The position numbers and the translations under genes were made by a program. 63,551 nt of DNA from a virus. Positions within the stretch are counted from its first letter, which is position 1. Each line of letters starts with the position of its first letter. Positions 58,578 to 63,551 of this stretch are shown here, piece after piece. The stretch is from the IMG/VR virus record IMGVR_UViG_3300017613_001359, positions 1-63,551 of that record; one strand, given 5' to 3'. The notes below the pieces were generated by a model. It saw only the letters and a list, made by a program, of their open reading frames with translations, did no database searches and was not told the DNA's origin.

Positions 58578-59327
58578 ATGAAGTACTTAATTGATGAAGG
58601 AGTTGAAGGCAAACAACCTTTAGGTCCAATCTACGACGAGGCAAATAGAAAGTATTTCGGCGGTTCCCTACCACCCATCAGAGTGAGGTGGGACGGTCGG
58701 TTAAAAAAAGCCATAGGTAGGGCTAGCGTAAAATACGTAATTCTCAACATGGGAGTAGAACGAAAAATTGATCCCGGCTCATTAGCTATAACTATGAGTA
58801 AATCATATGACTTAAGTTATGAAGATACATATGCAGTCATGTTACATGAAATGGCACATATAAAATTATACACACAAAATTTCTTAGGTCACCACCACAG
58901 AAGTAGTCAATTCCAAAGTCTCGTTAAAAGGCTGAGAAAAGAATCCGGATTCCACGTCCCATTGAAAGAAAGTGGTTTCAAAACCTCGCCTACTGCCAAA
59001 CCCATAGAAGGATATGCCGCAATAATTCATACTACCAGTGGTATGGGATTGACTGTATACTCCACACCATTTATCAAAAAGAACTGGAAGCAACTAGCTT
59101 CTTTCTTTGATAGTTTCATACCATCTGGTAAAATCAGAAAAATAGAATTATGGAAAGTAAAACATCCACTCATTAAAAACTCAACTAAGAAAAGATCACT
59201 CAAAAGAATTAGCTGGTCAACTGCTGGAAACGATGAAGTAGAATCAGTTAGAAAAGCTGGGTTTCAATGGGGCCAATATGGTCCGGGTAAAAACTGGACT
59301 GATGGTAGGAAAGCAGGACTAACATAA
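58578..59327 (+). CDS. SprT-like metalloprotease with short tag
   Basis: 249 residues. It begins MKYLIDE (I-D-E). Residues 15-115 are SprT-like: a Y-D-E-A-N-R-K-Y-F-G-G-S-L-P-P-I-R-V-R-W start, VMLHEMAHIK with H90, E91 and H94, and a third His in G-H-H-H-R-S-S-Q-F (105-107). The rest (130-249) is unassigned and basic. Spartan/SprT proteases cut DNA-bound proteins. If packaged it could act on host DNA-bound proteins early. GGGGAG lies upstream. Confidence 0.8.
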   Translation: MKYLIDEGVEGKQPLGPIYDEANRKYFGGSLPPIRVRWDGRLKKAIGRASVKYVILNMGVERKIDPGSLAITMSKSYDLSYEDTYAVMLHEMAHIKLYTQNFLGHHHRSSQFQSLVKRLRKESGFHVPLKESGFKTSPTAKPIEGYAAIIHTTSGMGLTVYSTPFIKKNWKQLASFFDSFIPSGKIRKIELWKVKHPLIKNSTKKRSLKRISWSTAGNDEVESVRKAGFQWGQYGPGKNWTDGRKAGLT

Positions 59328-59336
59328 GGAGATAAA

Positions 59337-59579
59337 ATGAAATTAAAACAAATGCTAAGTGAGGCCACACTTACACAGAATATAATCAAATTTGGAGACA
59401 AACACAATCAACAGGTAGACAAACTCGAAAAGAGTTCTTATATGATGTTAAAGAGATATATCAAATTAGCAGAAACCGAAGATGAAATAGATACATTAGA
59501 AGCAGTAATTGATGAAGTACTAATAGACGATGGTTTAAGAAGAGATTTGGAAGATGAGTTTACAAGAAAATTTAGGTAG
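59337..59579 (+). CDS. Small tagged helical protein
   Basis: 80 residues. Tag MKLKQMLSE (L-S-E). Acidic helix follows with E-T-E-D-E-I-D-T-L-E-A-V-I-D-E. AAGGAGA precedes the ATG. No family is recognised. Confidence 0.55.
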   Translation: MKLKQMLSEATLTQNIIKFGDKHNQQVDKLEKSSYMMLKRYIKLAETEDEIDTLEAVIDEVLIDDGLRRDLEDEFTRKFR

Positions 59580-59581
59580 AC

Positions 59582-60247
59582 ATGAAATTCAATAAGTACT
59601 TAACAGAATATAAATCAAAACAAACAGAAGACTTTGATGAGCTTTGGGCTAAAATAGATAAGGACTGCAGCAAGTACTTTTCACTACTCAAAGATAGACC
59701 ACCATTTTTAAGAGCAGCTGCATATCCTGGCCAAATGGGTGTGTCCTCAGTTCGCCAAGATCGAGCTGCTGTAGGTGCTATGTTCCATGGGAAAATTGCA
59801 ATTAACTTTTTTAATAGCTGGTTACAAAAAAATGGATTCCCCAGACGCGACAAGTCAATCACTGCAACTTCCGATTATCTACATGCTAAAAAGTTTTCTA
59901 AAGGTGGAAAGAATGATATATTCTATATTTTTCCAATCGGTTCCTCATGGAAATTTGCATACTGTAAGTCAAAGGACTTTAACTATGACCATAATCTCGG
60001 AATGATGGGGAGAAATCTTCAAGCACATCAATCAAAATTAGATAGAGATGCAGAGTTTCCTTTTATTAGTGATGATGAAAAAGAGATGAGCCAATCCGCA
60101 GTCAAATCCACAAAAAAGGAAATAGATAAATTTTTCAAGAAGTACATTGCGAATGACTCACTAACAATACCAGGAGATAAAGGATGGGAAGTATGGTTTA
60201 ACTGTAAGAAGTTTTATTATATTTCGATGAGTGAATACACATTATAA
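59582..60247 (+). CDS. Tagged protein, possible ADP-ribosyltransferase-like
   Basis: 221 residues. Tag MKFNKYLTE. The body has P-F-L-R-A-A-A-Y-P-G (R44), G-F-P-R-R-D-K-S-I-T-A-T-S (near 86-97), IFYIFPIGSSWKFAYC, and GWEVWFNCKKFYYISM at the end (E203). R, then S/T-x-S, then an E near the end is the order of catalytic sites in R-S-E ADP-ribosyltransferases, and T4 Alt is one with a packaging tag. The match is loose. The downstream gene is a relative. The ATG follows the previous stop by two bases. Confidence 0.5.
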   Translation: MKFNKYLTEYKSKQTEDFDELWAKIDKDCSKYFSLLKDRPPFLRAAAYPGQMGVSSVRQDRAAVGAMFHGKIAINFFNSWLQKNGFPRRDKSITATSDYLHAKKFSKGGKNDIFYIFPIGSSWKFAYCKSKDFNYDHNLGMMGRNLQAHQSKLDRDAEFPFISDDEKEMSQSAVKSTKKEIDKFFKKYIANDSLTIPGDKGWEVWFNCKKFYYISMSEYTL

Positions 60248-61065
60248 TGAGGTTTAAAAAACAAATAAGAGAATTTCAAAAAGATGTTGACTATAAGTTA
60301 ACTAGAATAAAATCAATAGAGGACATTCAGGCAGTCAGTATAGTAAAAACTATGTGTAGGAAATCTTACAATAACTACATTATAAGTGGTGAACACATTC
60401 AACGATATTCATCAACCGCCAGCCAGACCAAATATGGAATACTTGATGCGTCAAGGATGCCAGATCGACTCAGCAGAAATACTCTGAATTACTATACTCA
60501 AATAATCAACCATGATCCTATATGGAAAAATTATCCACGCAGACAAGTCATTGCAACTTATATGGAAACTGGTCAGAGAATAGATACCACGAACCCAACC
60601 GCCTTTGTTATTTTTCCATATGACTATACAAAAGTGGGTATTTGTAAAAGTGATGATATGTGGGATTCGTTTCCAGAGTTAACTAAGTTAAGACTAAATG
60701 CCAGAAGTTATAATCAGTTCATAAATAAATTACTTAACGGTGGTCAAGCTGGAAAAGCTTATGATAGCTCATTAACAGAATTTAAGAAGAGATGCAAACA
60801 ATTTGATAAGGAAGTAGGTGGGGTTAAAGGTATAAAAGATATACAAGATTACTATATTAGTGTTGGTAGGAACATAGTATCCAAAACACTCGATACTTAT
60901 AATGGCGACCTTTATAAAAATATACTACATTACTACAGTCCTACTGGTTTCAAGTTAGGTGTGGGTGGTGGCGGTCCTGCAAAAAACTACAACGAAGTAT
61001 GGTTTGATGGTCCGGCAGTATTTGTCAACATGACAGAAATCGACGACTTCGAACTTATTGTTTAA
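60247..61065 (+). CDS. Tagged protein, relative of the previous gene
   Basis: 272 residues. Tag MRFKKQIRE (I-R-E). S-G-E-H-I-Q-R-Y-S (R53), N-T-L-N-Y-Y-T-Q-I-I, Y-P-R-R-Q-V-I-A-T, VIFPYDYTKVGICKSDDMW and a late E-V-W-F-D-G match the previous gene in order. It shares the last base of the previous gene's stop. This pattern is common in T4-like phages with unknown function. ADP-ribosyl transfer is a guess. Confidence 0.55.
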   Translation: MRFKKQIREFQKDVDYKLTRIKSIEDIQAVSIVKTMCRKSYNNYIISGEHIQRYSSTASQTKYGILDASRMPDRLSRNTLNYYTQIINHDPIWKNYPRRQVIATYMETGQRIDTTNPTAFVIFPYDYTKVGICKSDDMWDSFPELTKLRLNARSYNQFINKLLNGGQAGKAYDSSLTEFKKRCKQFDKEVGGVKGIKDIQDYYISVGRNIVSKTLDTYNGDLYKNILHYYSPTGFKLGVGGGGPAKNYNEVWFDGPAVFVNMTEIDDFELIV

Positions 61066-61067
61066 TT

Positions 61068-61277
61068 TCACTCCTCGTTTAAACTCTCTTCAGCAATTGT
61101 CATTTTCCTGATATTAGAAGTACTCAAAATATATTGTCTTCCTGATACCCCCTGCCGTTCCATTCGAGTTAACATTATTATATGACCTGAGTCGTGATAC
61201 TCTATCCTATCAATATCATCATATGAATCCATAGCCCTCCTACCACTCTCAAATTCTACATCTACTCTAACACTCAT
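61068..61277 (-). CDS. Small protein, last of a leftward operon
   Basis: 69 residues. Beta-rich (SVRVDVEFESGRRAMD, GHIIMLTRM), ending S-L-N-E-E. It overlaps the gene before by ATGA, and two bases separate it from the convergent gene. Function unknown. Confidence 0.55.
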   Translation of the reverse strand: MSVRVDVEFESGRRAMDSYDDIDRIEYHDSGHIIMLTRMERQGVSGRQYILSTSNIRKMTIAEESLNEE

Positions 61278-61615
61278 TTGCCATCCCTATTGAGGTAAAT
61301 TATCCTCGGTTTATAATTAAGTACTTTTTTCAGTTCCTTTGCCTTTGTATTAAATTTCTTCATATACACATCAGACCTTTTCAAGCAGTCAATACTACTG
61401 TCCGTTACATAACAAACTATATTCAGATCAGTATCCCAAAAAAGATATACAGGTAAACGACTACCATTATTCCTTTCTATAGTTGTCCTCGGTCCACCGG
61501 AGTTTCCAGTTTGTGGAATACCATACCTTTCAGCATATGATTCCACAACACACATGAAAAGTACTACACAACCAAGTATCAACCACTTTATCCACCATTT
61601 TTCAGGTAACTTCAT
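61274..61615 (-). CDS. Secreted or membrane-anchored small protein
   Basis: 113 residues from ATG 61615 (GGAG seven bases upstream; an earlier ATG at 61648 lies inside the previous gene). The N-terminus has K-L-P-E-K-W-W-I-K-W and then LILGCVVLFMCVV, a signal or membrane segment. The body holds two Cys (IVCYVTDSSIDC). A small envelope-located early protein is likely. Confidence 0.6.
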   Translation of the reverse strand: MKLPEKWWIKWLILGCVVLFMCVVESYAERYGIPQTGNSGGPRTTIERNNGSRLPVYLFWDTDLNIVCYVTDSSIDCLKRSDVYMKKFNTKAKELKKVLNYKPRIIYLNRDGK

Positions 61616-61898
61616 AAATCTTCTCCAAACACATAATACAAGGAACATGAGAAATCCTTATATCATATAATAATCGTTCATCAATGTTTTCCCACATCCA
61701 CTTTGCGGGGTAAAATCCCAATTTAGTCAAATTCAGAAAATTCTTTATACAGCAATCCTTGTATCCATAGGCTCTCCCGAGTGCTAAGTCATAGTCATAT
61801 AACTCAATGACTCCAAATCTCACAAGTCTCCATAACCAGTCCCATAACCGTTGTTCTTGCCATTCACTCACAATGCGAAATCTTCCTCGGTCACCCAT
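61602..61898 (-). CDS. Small Trp-rich protein with Cys pairs
   Basis: 98 residues. W-Q-E-Q-R-L-W-D-W-L-W-R-L near the start; Y-K-D-C-C-I-K-N-F in the middle and P-C-I-M-C-L near the end could bind a metal. It overlaps both neighbours. Function unknown. Confidence 0.55.
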   Translation of the reverse strand: MGDRGRFRIVSEWQEQRLWDWLWRLVRFGVIELYDYDLALGRAYGYKDCCIKNFLNLTKLGFYPAKWMWENIDERLLYDIRISHVPCIMCLEKIYEVT

Positions 61899-62173
61899 CC
61901 GTTGTAGTCCTCAACAAACCAATTTTCATTGTATGACCAGCTTCCATCCCTATAGCCATAAAGGCTTGTCTCACCTTCAGCATATAAGTGATCGTCAATA
62001 TGATATGCCCGTACAGTCACTCCATCAAATAAATGGGCCATATCGTCATTTATGAAGCAACCCGTTTCTCGACACTCATAGCCATAACAGCCATGAACCG
62101 ATTTTTGCTCCAAATCCAATTCCGAAAGTCTTTTCAACTTCCTGTAATATTTCGTTTTATCAAGTTCCTTCAT
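61868..62173 (-). CDS. First gene of the right leftward operon
   Basis: 101 residues. C-Y-G-Y-E-C and a beta region, ending W-V-T-E-E-D-F-A-L, similar to the W-L-E-E-D-L-F-V-L end of the 55974-56264 protein. The ATG lies six bases after TATAAT. The GGAG in between is too close to the ATG for normal use, so leaderless translation is likely. Function unknown. Confidence 0.6.
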   Translation of the reverse strand: MKELDKTKYYRKLKRLSELDLEQKSVHGCYGYECRETGCFINDDMAHLFDGVTVRAYHIDDHLYAEGETSLYGYRDGSWSYNENWFVEDYNGWVTEEDFAL

Positions 62174-62179
62174 TACTCC

Positions 62180-62208
62180 ATTATATCAAATCCCATTCAA
62201 AAAGTAAA
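62180..62208 (-). promoter_or_regulatory. Sigma70-type promoter TTTACT-17-TATAAT, extended -10
   Basis: -35 TTTACT at 62203-62208, 17-base spacer, TATAAT at 62180-62185, with TG before the -10. ATG 62173 is six bases on. Same build as the promoter at 56630-56658. Confidence 0.8.
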
Positions 62209-62271
62209 TAATCGGAAAATCCCATGCGACTCCTACTCTCGGTTTATGAGTCAAACGTGCTAAATACGTAT

Positions 62272-62748
62272 ATGAGGCTCAAAAGATATATGACAGAAAA
62301 ATTCAATCTGAACTATCCAGTCAAGGATATCAGTGATAATAATGACATGTGGGATGGTAGCTTTGAGGTCGGGAGTACTCTTTACTCCTTTATGGCCAAT
62401 GAGTACTTTACCCATGAGGTTTTCGAAAAAGAGGACTTCCCATATCTCAATCAAAGAGGTTGGGTGTGGGAAATTGAGTTTGCGGCCTTCACCGGCAATA
62501 TGGATTCTCCATGGGATATCTCAGGGAAAATGGGTGGCCGAGCACAACAAGTATTCTCAGGCGTTGGAACACTACTCAAGAAATTCATTAAAGCCAGAAA
62601 ACCATCTGCCTTTTACTTCTCTGCCAAAGAACCCTCACGAGTTAAGTTATATAATCACTTATCCAAGCTAATTAGTAAAATCTCAGGTTATAGATATGAG
62701 AAGTCAAATGTACCTTATAGAAATACTTACCTATTCCATAAAAAATAA
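62272..62748 (+). CDS. Tagged protein, family of three (member 3)
   Basis: 158 residues from ATG 62272, chosen because it gives the tag MRLKRYMTE; the frame extends to 62224. S-F-M-A-N-E-Y, W-E-I-E-F-A, Q-Q-V-F-S-G-V-G-T-L-L-K-K-F-I-K, AFYFSAKEPSRVKLYNHLS and I-S-G-Y match member 1 closely. No ribosome site is evident. GCTAAATA sits six bases before the ATG, a late-promoter-like string. Confidence 0.65.
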   Translation: MRLKRYMTEKFNLNYPVKDISDNNDMWDGSFEVGSTLYSFMANEYFTHEVFEKEDFPYLNQRGWVWEIEFAAFTGNMDSPWDISGKMGGRAQQVFSGVGTLLKKFIKARKPSAFYFSAKEPSRVKLYNHLSKLISKISGYRYEKSNVPYRNTYLFHKK

Positions 62749-62926
62749 CCACTTCCGAGTCAAATAACCAAAATCCCACCGAAAAATTTAATCCATAACA
62801 TTACAACTGCACACTAACATGACTAATGTTATCGTGCAGTTTGAGTGTTATCTTCTAAAGCCCTGATTTTATTAGGTTTAACGTGTACACGAATTGAGTA
62901 AACTTCGACATGAGTGATGAGTCATG

Positions 62927-62940
62927 GTCGACGCGTCGAC
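62927..62940. repeat. 14-bp GC-rich perfect palindrome
   Basis: GTCGACGCGTCGAC is perfectly self-complementary and far more GC-rich than its surroundings. An operator or origin element is possible; so is a cloning-linker artefact, because it consists of joined SalI and MluI sites. Confidence 0.7.
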
Positions 62941-63016
62941 ATGTTAAAGTCAATGATTTCAAGGCTTTACACCTACCGCCAATGCGACAACAATTCTCGG
63001 TCCATAAAATAATCAG

Positions 63017-63045
63017 TTTACTTTTTCTAATCACTCCTATATAAT
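63017..63045 (+). promoter_or_regulatory. Sigma70-type promoter TTTACT-17-TATAAT
   Basis: TTTACT at 63017-63022, 17-base spacer and TATAAT at 63040-63045. ATG 63053 of the HNH gene is seven bases on, so its mRNA would be leaderless or nearly so. Confidence 0.8.
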
Positions 63046-63052
63046 CAGGTAC

Positions 63053-63551
63053 ATGTGGAAACAATGTACAAAATGTAAGAAAATATTACCTCTTTACTTC
63101 TTTAATAAAAGGAAAACAGGGAGGTTTGGATTATCTGCTGTTTGTAGAGAATGTCAAAAATCTATTAATAAAGAATATCACTCAGAAAACAAAGTTAGAT
63201 CAAATGAGAGAAGCAGAGAGTGGGCAGACAGAAACCCAGATAGAAGTAAAATCTACTGGAAGGCAAATAAGGAAAAAGAAATGGAGAGGGTTGGTCAATA
63301 CAGAAGAAATCATCCAGAAAAAGTAAATGAATGGATGGACAACCGTCGACGTTTAGAGTGGAACTCCAAAGGCTCTCATACTTATGAAGACTGGAATTTT
63401 ATAAAGAAGTTAAGTAGTTATAAGTGTCTTTGCTGCGGTCGAACCGATGCGAAGTTAACTAAAGACCATATAACTCCCTTATCCAAAGGCGGTGAGGATT
63501 ATATAGGAAATATTCAACCACTCTGTCGATCATGTAATAGTGTTAAAGGAG
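63053..63551 (+). CDS. HNH endonuclease, C-terminus cut off by window edge
   Basis: 166 codons are visible with no stop. An N-terminal zinc finger has C5-x2-C8 and C31-x2-C34. A basic, helical linker (40-105) follows. The HNH domain has C125-x2-C128, D138-H139 (KDHITPLSKGG), N153 and C158-x2-C161. This layout is typical of free-standing phage homing endonucleases. It stands alone after a palindrome-rich spacer with its own early promoter, as mobile HNH genes often do. Confidence 0.88.
   Translation, partial: MWKQCTKCKKILPLYFFNKRKTGRFGLSAVCRECQKSINKEYHSENKVRSNERSREWADRNPDRSKIYWKANKEKEMERVGQYRRNHPEKVNEWMDNRRRLEWNSKGSHTYEDWNFIKKLSSYKCLCCGRTDAKLTKDHITPLSKGGEDYIGNIQPLCRSCNSVKG

Larger units (their letters stand above)
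62749..63052. other. 304-base gene-free spacer with several palindromes
   Basis: No open frame of note. It holds a bulged hairpin (62805-62841; AACTGCAC/GTGCAGTT outside, TAACAT/ATGTTA inside), the palindrome CGTGTACACG (62882-62891), the GC-rich palindrome GTCGACGCGTCGAC (62927-62940) and a sigma70-type promoter at the end. A regulatory or replication role is possible. Confidence 0.6.

Noticed and set aside
61807-62263. Plus-strand frames opposite the small leftward genes
   Set aside because: They have no ribosome sites and lie across a strong minus-strand promoter. The leftward set is tightly overlapped in operon style.
1-63551. tRNA genes, integrase or attachment sites, lysis cassette
   Set aside because: I looked for cloverleaf arms, tyrosine/serine recombinase motifs, and obvious holin/endolysin sequence and saw none that I could support. 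The membrane proteins listed are not clear holins.

Overview
The window is a piece of a large, AT-rich, contractile-tailed (myovirus) phage genome with a T4-type virion gene set. In order it carries portal (gp20), a gp67-like core protein, prohead protease (gp21), scaffold (gp22), major capsid (gp23), small and large terminase (gp16/gp17), neck proteins (gp13/gp14), sheath stabiliser (gp15), sheath (gp18), tube (gp19), a gp26-like assembly protein, tape measure, and a gp48-like tube cap. Octamers identical to the T4 late-promoter core (TATAAATA) sit in front of several of these genes. Nothing in the sequence names the host. T4-like structural genes and a PrkA/YeaH/SpoVR set would fit a Gram-negative bacterium, but that is inference.

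Layout. (1) 1-20101 is one leftward block. From its promoter end it encodes a HAD phosphatase, a REC-PAS signalling protein, a membrane protein and a large glycan-building set: a GT9-methyltransferase-GT4 fusion, two more methyltransferases, a DegT aminotransferase, a GT9-like enzyme, two sulfotransferases, a methyltransferase-ParB fusion and two paralogous glycosyltransferase-like proteins. It ends in H-type-lectin-like, LamG-like and extremely serine-rich fibre proteins. The last of these (1-3333) runs off the left edge and is about 640 residues of nearly pure serine in its visible C-terminal part. (2) 20196-24546 is a rightward run of small genes, many starting with a short T4-type capsid-targeting-like peptide, plus a gp4-like head-completion nuclease. 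(3) 24547-32026 holds tail-fibre genes, including a 1880-residue fibre. (4) 32062-36657 is the head module. (5) 36777-43509 inserts a complete PrkA-YeaH-SpoVR triad between the two terminase subunits, bounded by strong terminators and driven by consensus sigma70-type promoters. (6) 43593-55139 is packaging, neck, tail and tape measure, with a probable -1 frameshift between tail tube and tape measure. (7) 55272-62748 is a second field of peptide-tagged small proteins (SprT-like protease, possible ADP-ribosyltransferase-like proteins, a three-member paralogous family), interleaved with two leftward operons of very small early-type genes. (8) A palindrome-rich spacer leads to a truncated HNH endonuclease at the right edge.

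How it fits together. The head protease gp21 of T4 cuts after (L/I)-x-E, and about twenty proteins here carry N-termini of the form M-[KR]-[FLI]-x-x-Y-[LI]-x-E. I infer that this phage packs a large set of internal head proteins that could be delivered with the DNA. Five TTTAC[A/T]-N17-TATAAT promoters, four of them placed 5-13 bases before a start codon, suggest host-polymerase early transcription with leaderless or near-leaderless mRNAs. The left block looks like a system that builds, methylates and sulfates glycans; the co-transcribed polyserine fibres are the obvious candidate acceptor.
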